Source: Homalodisca vitripennis (Eukaryota > Arthropoda > Insecta > Hemiptera > Cicadellidae). Taken from it: a stretch of DNA of 64,000 nt. Positions 46,201 through 57,566 of this stretch are shown in pieces. Under the pieces are notes generated by a model. That model was not told the origin of the DNA and did not search any database. It saw only the letters and a program-made list of their open reading frames with translations. Both the position numbers and the translations under genes were made by a program. Within the stretch, counting starts at the first letter, position 1. Every line of letters begins with the position of its first letter. Where the stretch lies: positions 102,110-166,109 of the forward strand of contig NW_025778909.1 in assembly GCF_021130785.1 (NCBI RefSeq). The letters run 5' to 3'.

Positions 46201-48800
46201 TATACGAGCTGTATCCTTAAGTATTAATTTTGCCTAAAGTAATAGTAGGCCAAGAACTTCTATTAAATTTAAATATGAATATAAAGTAAATGCTAAAGTT
46301 AAGTGAGATCTTACCTTTTTGTTTCTGATGATTAAAGTTGGTATGGAAGTTACACGTGTGTAAACCTCCTGGCGAAGCAGCTTTATTAAATAATGCCTCG
46401 GCTGAAAGCTCATGAATCTGTGATTATTTAGCCGAGTTCGTAGTCAAGGACTTCGTGGTCTACATCCATGGCCAACATTCTTTTATTGAAACACGTCGGG
46501 GTAAACATTTCGAGGTTAGCAGCTTCTATGACCATCAGCATGCATTGGAGTCAAGTGAAAGAGTATTGTTTTATTATGAAATTTGTTTTAGATATTGATA
46601 ACAGTTTTAACATAAAGGAAATGGTCAGGGGTATAGGCCAATTTATTGATTTTAAAAGTTGAATAATAAATAATAAGTCAGGCAGCGATTAATCCCAGAC
46701 ACGTGTCAGTTAATAGTAGTAGAGTGTTATATTAAGTCATTCTCAGCTACGAAAGCTAAGATTAATTAACTAACGTACTACCCTCAGTACTATGTTATAC
46801 TATTATTAAGCCTGAAGGTTTCAAGAATATTCGGAATTGGTCCACTGCAAAGATTACCCCAAAAACAAGGCTTGTAAAGAAATAGAGGTTTCTTCACATG
46901 ATAAACAAAAGTCACTGTAACATTTTTTCTCTGAAAGATTATTATGATAAAAATAGGGGCTGAACAGTTGACAATCGATTTCTTAAGCCTTGTGTTTGGA
47001 TAGTCGGAAATAAATAAAGTGCGTTGGCGATGAGGAAGTTTGGTTAGGGAATGGGTCGGTATAAAAATTTACGTATCTAAGTGGGTTTTATTTGTGGCGC
47101 ATACGGTTGTTATATTTCCATACACATTCTGCAAAAGATATTATGTGAATAAAACTTTTTATATTCGATTTACGATTTTTGTTTTAGAAATATATTGCCA
47201 ACTAATATTAGCTCTCTTTTTCAGGGAATATTGTATTATCTTTATACAAAATGAATGAGCGATAATAGAAAATTACCAAATAAATAACGCAACATTGTAA
47301 AAGAGAAACAGTTGTTGCATGATTTATTAAATTTACATTTTCAACTTGAATATTAGTCAAAGATTATTTAAAATAGAAATTATATATACAGCAGTCTGAA
47401 CAAATGTAATAAATAAAGATATCAAGCTTGTAATAAAGATCATTCTGGAGGATTATAATTTAATTACAGTTTTCACTTTGAATCTGTGCCAACGGTAAGA
47501 GGAAGTGACACACGTGGTACGACGAAGTTTTAAGCGAGCTTATAATTTAGTTTTACTTAGCTTCACATGTAATAAACAAAAAAGTAATTTATTTCAAGTT
47601 AAATTAAAATTTTGAATTTTATGTGAATTTGTTTAGAAGTGTAATTTTTGTTAGATTTTCTAATGATAAAGTCAAAAAGATAATTTATAACTATGTTATT
47701 TAAAACAAGAAAAACTTTATCTCTAGATATAAGCAAAACGAAATCGCGCAAGCCAAAAGTGTCTCAGCTGATAAAATCTAATTATATAAGTTATAAAATG
47801 ATTATTGATTGAATTTAAATCAGATTTTTTAAGGTTACTTAACTGTAATAACTTAATATGTATAAAAAATGAAGGAATTCGAGAAGTAATCTCTTTTATA
47901 TCTACACCTAAAACATAAAAACTAAAATATAAATGCAGATAAAGTAATACAAATTATTTTAAGAGATTTTATGAGTTTTATAGATCTCTCTACGTCCACA
48001 GGCGCAAAAGCTATTGGATTATGAGTGCTGTTGAACTGTGACTAAAAGCTGCATGTGGTTTGAGGGTCAGATTGTAAAATAAATTTAAAAAATAAATCCG
48101 AAGATATATGGGGCTAGAGACTGATTAACAAACTACATGGAACTATCAAACAGTCAAATCTTCTCACCCAAAACTTAGATCTTACTTCCCTAGGCATTGA
48201 GCATGGTATCTATCACTGCAGAATTGTTGATGAACTTGCAGGTGTTCTCCATCCTAACGAAAAGAACAATGAACTTAGACTATTTGGTGGTCAAATTCTA
48301 TACGTGTAAATATAATATTATTTTGCTGCGTTGGAAACTAGCAGTTAAATTTAAATCCCATTACAGGGTAACCGTGGGATTTCAAAAGAATATCTCTGCC
48401 TTAAAAAAAAACATTTTTCACGACTCCCGGTAGGTTCGGCCCTGTGTAATGTAACAAACCTTGTTTAAGGTTGTTGTATGTTCTTCTCAATAACTCTTAT
48501 GATGACTAGGAAATGTAAATATAATTACAGTAGATATGTGTGATCTTCAAGATGTGAGTCAAAGAATCAGCTCCCACAACTAAGGCTTCTAGCCTCTAGA
48601 ATAACAGAGTAAGTTTCAAGAAATAATAAAATATGTTAGAGCTCTAGATTCACTTTTAAGAGAAATCTTATGATAGGCCTGATTTATACTACAGGAAAAT
48701 TAGAAACGGCCCCACCCAACTGTTCAATAAAATTTTAGTTTGTTTAGTAGATATTTTTGTTAACCTAATATATAACTAAGCTATCAGTTGGAAATGAGTA
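46201..48800. other. Gene-free AT-rich stretch
   Basis: I see no recognisable gene or element. Frames of 64-83 codons (46468, 47040, 48197) have no motif. Confidence 0.4.
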
Positions 48801-48834
48801 TTAAACTGAGGATTGCAATCCTGTATCAGCATTG

Positions 48835-48969
48835 ATGTTGGTAATTGCTCGGTTTCAAACTGCGGCGAAGAACGGTCCACCATATGCGGTTTGTCGGTGA
48901 AACGCTACCGATTCATTGAACAATCAATATCGGACGGGACGACCTTATGCCTTTCCAAATCCTTCAAGG
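48835..48969 (+). other. Candidate host exon C
   Basis: A conspicuously GC-richer block bounded by CCTGTATCAG| and CCTTCAAG|GTTAAA. One frame is open throughout: IDVGNCSVSNCGEERSTIC, GLSVKRYRFIEQSISDG, TTLCLSKSFK. The four cysteines suggest a small extracellular domain. The donor GTTAAA is weak. No family recognised. Confidence 0.25.
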
Positions 48970-49879
48970 TTAAAACTACGTATCTCGTAATGTATATGAC
49001 GATAATGTGTGACCTATTAGCTTAGTAATGAGTAAACTTCGCCGATAATATCCATATTCCATACTAAAACTTTACGACACTTCCAGATTGTCATGTAACA
49101 GCACCGATCAGGTACATGTGATTGGTAAGTGTTCACTCTTAAAGTATAGAAAAATATGTAACGTATTAGCCTAATATCGAGTAAACTTTGCTGTACCTAT
49201 CTGTAACGTTTACTTGACCTCTGATAGGAAAAAAAGCAACATGTAATATTACTATGTAATTTACTACTTATTGATGTAGTGTCAATGTAAAGTATTTAAA
49301 TTCCATTAAAATCGTGAAAGTACACAAATATTTATAAATAATATAGAGGGAATTTAGCTAGTCTGAAATAAAAAGGATTTGTGTACGGTATTATATTGAC
49401 CAATTTATTCAGCAAAAAAGATAGTTAGAAACTTTACTATTTTCCATACTCGTGTTAACATATGACTCTCCTTTGAAGATAAAATGAGCGCTAATGTGTT
49501 TGTTATTCAAAAGGAAAAAGTGAATGTAATATTTTACAAGCGAAGGGGAATGTAATGCAATGGCTTGATGTATGGAAGCAAGTTACACTTTTCATTCATG
49601 AATTGAGTTATTGTAATGGAATTCTTAGAATATCACGAATGTATCTTATAAAATAACTATAACTGTTATCATTTGTACACAGTTATTTTTCTCATTTTTC
49701 ATAGTATTTCAGGGGATTTTAACATAAATATATTAAAATGCTAAAAGCCTCCTAATTACAGTATAATTTCACTTTAACACACATTTTTGTCTTATACAAA
49801 GATTCTCTATAAATTAGTGTTAGTCTCAATGTAGAGCTTAGCTTCAGTTTCTTCTTAATTGTATTGCAGCGTCTGGTAG
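48970..49879. other. Gene-free stretch between candidate exons C and D
   Basis: Ordinary AT-rich sequence. If C and D belong to one gene this would be an intron; no repeat or element is seen in it. Confidence 0.3.
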
Positions 49880-50074
49880 GTGACGCTTTCTTGGACTTCA
49901 CTCCAGGTATATGGAACAGACATCTATAGAAAGTCGGCGACAAATGAGCTAAAAAAACTATACACTGTTTCGACATCAGAAACACCTATATATCAGGTGC
50001 AGAAGAAAATGCATTGCGATGTTCCGGCTACGATTTCTAAGCAAGGTGGAGTATCCGATTTTTCTACAATTAAT
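49880..50074 (+). other. Candidate host exon D
   Basis: A 195-bp block, a multiple of three, with acceptor-like CGTCTGGTAG| after a pyrimidine-rich tract and a strong donor |GTAAGTATAG at 50075. The frame is open across the block: VTLSWTSLQVYGTDIYRKS, TNELKKLYTVSTSETPIY, KKMHCDVPATISKQGGVSDF. VTLSW.SL.VY is faintly like the segment before the ABC domain of some insect ABCG transporters, but no Walker motif follows convincingly. The splice borders are the main support. Confidence 0.25.
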
Positions 50075-51097
50075 GTAAGTATAGACATAATTACTATAAT
50101 CACAATTACTTAATATTTACCTCTCTTTTAAAAGGCATAAATTGTTATTGTTTTTATAATAGGCCTAGTATATGAATGTGTTAGGTATTAAAATATGGAT
50201 AATAACAAGGCTGTTTATCACCGATTAAATAGAATTGATTTCATAGTATCGCATGTGTTTACATATAAATAGATTTTCAGGACTGATAACTATATAACTA
50301 GGCGTTCAGAATTATGTATGAAGTAGATTATAATTAATTCTAATTATAGGCGCTGGTGGGAAATCTGGAAGTGGTTTCTCAGAGCTCTCCCTAGATTTAT
50401 CGCTGCTACTCTAGTTGGCAAGATATAAAACAACTACAAATCCTTCAAGACGGCAGGAAAGGTTTTTTACCAATTTTACTTCGGTTTCAACTTCTTTTTT
50501 CAACGCAACTTAATATTGTATACTCTAATTCAGTGAAATACACTACAGTAGGGACCACACTACATAACATCTGTATTTTTTTATTGGTGTGTACAACACT
50601 GGAATGTTTCTAATGCAACCAATCCTTTCAGATTATATACCATATTACAAAGCTCAAATAAAAACTAAAGGTTTATATTTCGATGTTCTGATATAGTGTA
50701 TTATGGTATTTCACTATATCTAAAATTCACAGTGTTAAGTCGTGTTGTAAAAATAAATTTGAAATAGGGGTTATAAAATATTATTATTACAAAACGTATA
50801 AAATATATATACTCTAAAAATAACCCGTTGATCGCAAAAATATGACCATGTTGAGGTTAAAAATATATAACAGGTATGATCAGATTTAGGCCAATTTATA
50901 GCTGCTAAAAAAATCCTTGAATAGTATTCTCCAAGACAGCAATGCGAGTTTCAGTAAAACAGATGAGTTTTAAGTAGACGCCTAATAGTTTTAATCACTT
51001 TGCCTTTAAATGGCTGACCATTTACAACAGTTGAAATACTGAAACAATACTACATGCAATATGAATTACGGAATACGCAAAGAAATCAATAATTGAT
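50075..51097. other. Gene-free stretch
   Basis: A GC-richer patch at 50350-50462 follows AATTCTAATTATAG but has stops in each frame. No element recognised. Confidence 0.35.
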
Positions 51098-51159
51098 TAT
51101 TGAAGGAAACAGGATTTTTCCGGACATTTGCCATCGTTCAGTGAAACAAGAAAACAGTA

Positions 51160-51200
51160 ACACTACGTTTCGAGATCTGCAATCTGATCTCTTCTTCAGG
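51160..51200 (-). ncRNA. Hammerhead-ribozyme-like core in the Penelope terminal repeat
   Basis: On the minus strand, CTGAAGA (51199-51193) fits the CUGANGA core. A perfect 6-bp stem GAGATC/GATCTC with an 8-base loop follows (51191-51172), then GAAAC (51171-51167). Penelope-like elements are known to carry hammerhead motifs in their terminal repeats. One extra A separates CTGAAGA from the stem, and I could not draw convincing stems I and III, so activity is doubtful. Confidence 0.3.
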
Positions 51201-51402
51201 TAAAGAACTAACCTAATACATAATTACAAACTAGGTTAAAATAAACAAATCTTACTAAAGCGTTGTGGCACGCCTAAGTCAGGAATCACAACCTACATGT
51301 TGTTGTCAACTTCACTAACACTAAAGACATGCACTTAATACAAAACTATACAAAACACTAATCATTAAAAACTAAACTACGGAATACAGGTCAATCGGAT
51401 TT

Positions 51403-52194
51403 AAATTATCAATCCAACCATCAAAAATCTGTCAAAGAAGGAGTAGCCTACTCGTTGTTTGATAGAGCAAAGAGCTTGTGCTCAGATAAAGATGGACTAA
51501 AAGAAGAATTTAAGAAAATTGAATCGGATCTCAGAAGCAATGGATACCCTCAATTCGTAATTAATAAGTGCAAACGAACCAGAAGAATCATTCCTGAGTC
51601 AGAAAAACAGAATTGTGATAAATTTGCGTTTATGTCAATCCCTTATGTGCCGGGATTATCGGAGAAAATTAGAAGAGTAGGTAGAAAGTACAACATTAGA
51701 ACCGCGTTTAAAACACACACAACACTCTTAGACAAAGTCTCGTAAAAACAAAACCAAAAAATGGCACACAGGATTCCAAATACTGTGTTTACAGTATAAA
51801 ATGTAGCTGCAATAGGGAATACATAGGCGAGACAAAAAGACCACTAAACGTAAGGATAAAAGAACACAAAGAAAACACGAGAAAGGGTTTCACAGAAAAG
51901 TCAAAAATTGCACACCATTGTTGGTCCGAAGACCATCATATGAATTGGGATGAAGCCCACATAATACATCGGGAACCACATTTCTTCAAAAGGAAATTAA
52001 TTGAGGCAACATACATTAAATTGGCAGACCAACCAATCAGTCAACCATCAGTCGAGATTAGGCCGCTTTGGTTGCCAATTCTAAAAAATGAACTAAAGAG
52101 AAAACCAAAAGTATCAAACGGATCGGATATTTGTAATAAACCAATGCGGAGTCACAATATGGTTTTAAGAAGTTCATCTCGCATGAACCAATAA
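51403..52194 (+). pseudogene. Penelope-like RT C-terminus and GIY-YIG endonuclease
   Basis: The first frame (to 51745) reads LNYQSNHQKSVKEGVAYSLF, DRAKSLCSDKDGLKEEF, SNGYPQFVINKCKRTRR and YVPGLSEKIRRVGRKYNI, the thumb-to-linker region of Penelope reverse transcriptase. A frameshift near 51715 leads to SLVKTKPKN, then the endonuclease: YCVYSIKCSCNREYIGETKR (GIY-YIG strand pair with its Cys pair), LNVRIKEHKE, IAHHCWSEDHHMNWDEAHII, REPHFFKRKLIEATYIK, with the usual Arg, His and Glu positions. It ends SSRMNQ* at 52194. The catalytic RT core is absent through 5' truncation, so the element is dead, but the endonuclease half is remarkably intact. Confidence 0.75.
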
Positions 52195-52450
52195 TAACGA
52201 AAGGGCCCATTCCTGTTCCCCTTCCCTTGTATTTCCGCCATCTTGTTTTAGCCTGCCGTCACGATTGCCATTGGCTAGTCCCTCTGGTCAGTCGTAGGTG
52301 GTCAGTAGACGAGTGAAGACGTATTGTGACCTGTATTCCGTAGTTAATTTATTTTTAAGCTGGTTTCATTAGTACAAATTTACCAGTTTTTATTACAATG
52401 AATAAAACTTATGAGTCACTTTCTCTGATTACTTATGAATCTGTACTTGG

Positions 52451-52916
52451 TGTTTTCCAGTCAGCAGGAAGGTTTAAAGAGACAAAGGTCACTAGCCTAT
52501 GAGAAACATTATAAATAATGAAATTTTTGTTTTATTTAATTGAACATTTAAAAAAATGCTAAAAAATTAGTGTAACACATTTTGTGGCAAGAACCATGTT
52601 AAAATTACATTGTTGAACATCAGTAAATTTTCAATACTAAAAATGCTCTATTTTCTGATAGAATAATTCCTTTGAGATGCGGTTTGTGGCATTCAATTCA
52701 GTAAGCTATTACCTTTAAAATTATGTATCACAAGGTATAGGCTTCCATTAAGAATATTCACGATACCCTCGGCAGGACGTCCCCCGTTGGTGTGACATAA
52801 CAAAACATTGTTCCAAAAAGTAGATGCCCAATCTCTATCACGATTGTAAGAGGTTTCAAATTTATATTTAAATTATTAAAGGATATATTTGGGTGTTTCC
52901 AGACATAATATACACC

Positions 52917-52970
<54 letters not shown>

Positions 52971-55900
52971 ATACATATATACATGCCATTTATATATATT
53001 TATATATAACATATATATAATAAAAAAAATTCAAGGAGCCATTGAATGTTGTTGTTATATGTCTAGCCATATTTATAAGAATACAGTGCTAAAGCCGATG
53101 AATATCGTAACATTTTTTTTTATTTTTACAACTTCACTACTTCACTAGTAAGATAAAATTTGAAACGAACGTGTCTCATGATTTACAAATTAAAAATGGA
53201 TTTTTAAGAATATTAACCACTCATATAGATTAATAAGGGCTGAAAGCCTTTAAACCCCATTTTTTTGTTTTTCTAATTGCTGATTCCCTATGGCCACAAA
53301 ATTACACCAAGCTAAAACTCTCAACAGACAAAGTATACATTTTTCAAACATACCAAATATCTAATAGAGACTGACATAGGGTTACCTTCCTTAGAAGAAC
53401 CGTATATTTCACCTTCTCGTTTCATAGAAAGGAGACATTTGACACACACTTGTGGTAATACACTCAACAAACTATGGGACCAGGAAACAAATTTAACCGG
53501 CAATTGATGGCCGCAAATAGCAGTTTTCATTAAAGAAAGTTTTCCATGCTTACTTATTATGTGCTCTTTTTCACGACAACAGTCTAAACCCTTCTACATT
53601 CTTCTATGTTACTTAAATTACACTTCGTCAAAATAATCAGGTAATTGTTAAACAAAGTGGTTTCTTTTCATGAGGTGTACATTTAATTGGTTGGGACACA
53701 ATCCATACCAAATATTGCAACTAGAACAACTTTTAAAGGTAGTATATTATTATTAGATTAAAAAATAGACACATTTTTAATATATAAATAATTTCGAGAC
53801 CAATGTAATTTGTTGATTGGGACAATAATACAAACTTTACTACGGCACTAGAAATCCCTTACACAAGAAGTAGAATTAATGGCGGGAACTATGTTGTTGT
53901 TTTATGAATTATAATATTCTAACCAAATATTACCAATGTTCTAACCAATGTATTTATATATTTTCTTGATCGAACCGGTAATGGAAACGTTATTGGGGCA
54001 TAGGAGAAAGGAAGGACTAACAGTTAAAACAAATTATTTAAAGTACCCGATTCAAAACATATGTATTTCTATATGGAATTTGACTTTGTAAAGCAACAGA
54101 ATTGTAAAAAACAATCCATTGTCAAGGTACAGCTTAAACTAAAATAACACACCTTACAATTTAAGGAAATTATTTTGAGCTCCTTTAATTTGCTATGCTC
54201 TTAAAAACATAAAAAACTGTGAAAGATATGGTTTGTACATATTTGAGTAGGTTTACAACTATTGGTTAAAGCATATATTGACATAACGTGGAACTGTATT
54301 ACAAAACACAAAATGTACTGTTTCATTAAAATATTGAATGTGGTAAACGTTATCTCTCATTAAAATAACTCCCTCCCTGACTAACGATCCTGCGTCCAGG
54401 GACAATTTTCATTAGTGAGTAAAAGCTAAAATATTATCTTATTAATAATGAGTTTTATTTCCAGCTATCCATAACAATATGTAAATAAAAAGCATTGCTT
54501 AAGCATTAGGGAAGCTTGTCACCAAGAGGCTTGAACAATTTTATCAGTACCTGTATTTAAATTATTATATTTGACCTTTTCAGTTGAAATTATGCATGAA
54601 GCTGAGTTCAGCGATGAAGCATGTCACTCCACTGGATTAGGATAAGGGTTATCAAATATTTTTTGTTAGCCTTATGTACAACCATAATAGTAACAACAAA
54701 TGTTTACGAAAATGTACATTTAACTTACGAACAAAGCACGCAAAGAGTCGATCGGCAACAAGATCTTCGGCTACAAAATTTAAGAGACAAAAATACTACG
54801 CGTGCAAATTAGGTTATTTTTCTGCCAAAAATTTAGTTTTACGAACATTGGAGAAAATAATACTAACTAGTAACAGGGTTGCGAAACTAAACAACGGATT
54901 AACTAATTGAGCCATTTTGTTTTCATAGGTTCACTATCATTCAGAAACAAATACATATAGATAGTAGCGTCATATAAAGGTCTATATTTCCAAAACAGGT
55001 ATATATTAGAAGTTGTGTACAAAACAAAAGTAGCAACGAATCAAACACATACTTTGACACATTAACTAAATAATTTACAGTGCAGTTGAAAATAATTTAC
55101 ACACTTATATCAAAACATTACTAAGTGAGAGGTATTGGACCATAAATATAACTTTCCACTTAATGAAACGTATTTTATTTTTCATTATTCAATATAATAT
55201 TCGCACTATTTATGAATTTACCTACTTGTATGTGAACCACCAGAGATACTTATAGTTCATATTGAACAAAATATAAATTTTGTACTGACGGTGCAATAAT
55301 ACAGTAATAAATTATATCTCTTTTAGCCAATGCCAGTTTTTACTAACCAACAGCTATATCACCTACATGAGATACAAATCTGAAACAAATGTTGGATAAG
55401 TGTATCAGGTTGAATGATAGTATATAAGTTGTAAAACAATATAGTAATAAAATCAATACTTGTAAAGCATTTAATAGTCTCCATCCCTTAGCCTGTAAAT
55501 GACAAAAACAAGACAAAAAATATATATTTATGTATTTGTAACAAAAATTTAACAAATGCGGCGGCACCACATTGCGCTTTTTAAATAATATTTTTGACAT
55601 AATTGTGAATTTAGTAATATAAAGATACCCTGACTTTTCAAATAATAAAGGAAGTCTTACAATTAAATAATTAATAGAAGTGTCAGCTCAGTTCAAACAG
55701 TTTAAACGTTATACGGTTTGGTTTTAAACATTAATATAAATATTTAAATTACAGTCGAATATAATATTCTGGAAGGAAAATAATTTTTACAAGACAAACC
55801 GTGTTTTCCGCTGTGGCATTGTTATTGCTGCCCATCCAAGCCGTCTGCTGGGATTCCTCCTTTTGTATTCAAATTCGTTGAAAAAAACAACAATAGAGTG

Positions 55901-57455
55901 TATCTGTTTTAGTGATATTTATTCATAACTGTCTTCTTGTGATAATGTACGATCTTCAAACTGAAAATTGTAAAGTATTTCGACTTAAAAGCTAAAGTTT
56001 ATATTTAGTATGTAGTAGATACATGCAGTCTATTTTTATAGTTGAATGTTTACGAATATACAAACTACCTATCACCACTGGTTCTTCCAATGTAAATGAC
56101 ACATTTTAAATTTAAAACAGTTTCTCATGTACAAATCGATTTTATATAATAAGACGTAACAGTTAAATGCCGTTAAGTGTCACTATGTTACGTGTTTAAA
56201 ATTTAATGATTGTACTCGTTATGCTTATATATTTATACTTCGATTATCTAGATTCTCCCTGCCATCATGGAAACCCACAGGGCCAATGTAGAAATATTTG
56301 CTAATGCTCAGTCTAATCGTATAGAGTGTAATACAATCCTTGAACTCGGTGTTGTCTATATAAAAATGAAGCTTCAGTCCAAGTTTATTGTTAACTAGTT
56401 GAACGCATGGCTCACTTCGAAATAGAAAAGTGTTGAATTTAACAACTATACATGGATTACATAATAAGTAATTATTCATATTACTAAAGCATATAATTTT
56501 ATTTTTTATCAATGCAGTTGTCTAAAAAAGATATTAAACTAACAATTATCTGTGGCTTTACACGAATTTCTTAAAATGAATTGGCGTAGCTTTATTAGTA
56601 AAAAGCATTTGTGATGTAATATGATGGGAACTATATTATATTAAAAATAGACATATGTTTGGTATATATTATTAATATTTCCATGGGTAAAAGATTAAAT
56701 AAATAAATATAATTTTTACCAGTTTTATTTTAAGTTTTTTTGTATGCAAACATGTATATGCATATATGTCTTGGAAACCTAATTTAATTAAAAGGCATTA
56801 TTATCCACATGTTTAAACTAACAAATAATGTAAGGTATTTTTTCTTTCACTGGATTACACTGGTACAGAGCTCCAAAGAGGACATGATTTAAATTAATCA
56901 CCAAAAGTCTAGCACATGGATCTCGCCAATAGGCGTCTCCTACCACCCACCCTACCATCTAGAAAGTTCTGTCCCTCCGGCAGCAGCCCAAAGATCCTTA
57001 TAATGCTAAGTTCACTTTATAAGCATCTAAGAGAACAAAATAAGTGTACTTCCAATGCTATACTTGAGTTTTTACTGGACTCTGATCAAGAAAATACATA
57101 AGAATGAAAATCTATTTCGTTGAAAAAGCATCATCTCTTAGCTATTTTGATTTACTGCTTGTCTAAGATGTTTCAAGTAGCACAGTTATATTTCGTTGTT
57201 AATACCAAAGAATAAACACAGCTTACGTAAGACTAAAATTTCTGTGTATTCAAAAAGATTAGTTTAGTCCATATAGTTCATATCCGATCATATTTGTGTA
57301 CGATTCTTATTTCGTAACCAAGGAAGCAAATCAGAATCAAATTTAGCACATAAAATACTAAGACAGAATTAACCAACAAAGGAAATAAATCAAAATAAAA
57401 ATAATAATATGCCCATGGTGTACCTGTTTTCCAAATGATATTACGTTAAAACCTG

Positions 57456-57461
<6 letters not shown>
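52451..57461. other. Gene-free AT-rich stretch with one AT microsatellite
   Basis: (AT)n at 52920-52962 is preceded by ACACCCTGTATATA, which resembles an isolated mariner terminus (compare CACCCTGTATA at 60059). No coding frame recognised; 60-95-codon frames at 53321, 54621, 55343, 56225 and 56916 lack motifs. Confidence 0.4.
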
Positions 57462-57512
<51 letters not shown>

Positions 57513-57566
57513 TGTATATGTATATATATATATTTATTTATTTATATGTATATATATATATATATA
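57462..57566. repeat. (AT)n microsatellite at a mariner insertion site
   Basis: Alternating AT with a few ATGT and TTTA interruptions ends exactly at the TA target (57565-57566) of the mariner element. Confidence 0.9.

Larger units (their letters stand above)
51098..52450 (+). mobile_element. Penelope-like retroelement, 5'-truncated, with inverted terminal repeat
   Basis: The body (51394-52194) encodes the end of the reverse transcriptase and a GIY-YIG endonuclease. Upstream, 51098-51393 is a terminal repeat in inverted orientation, a direct homologue of 4453-4785. A 19-bp exact inverted match (51375-51393 and 52327-52345) links it with the pLTR start downstream of the gene. Inverted or partial terminal repeats created at insertion are typical of Penelope-like elements. 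The 3' boundary near 52450 is a guess, as the target duplication was not found. Confidence 0.75.

Noticed and set aside
50347..50462. Exon with a Walker-A-like GAGGKSGSG
   Set aside because: The frame stops soon after and the motif lacks proper P-loop spacing; not supported.
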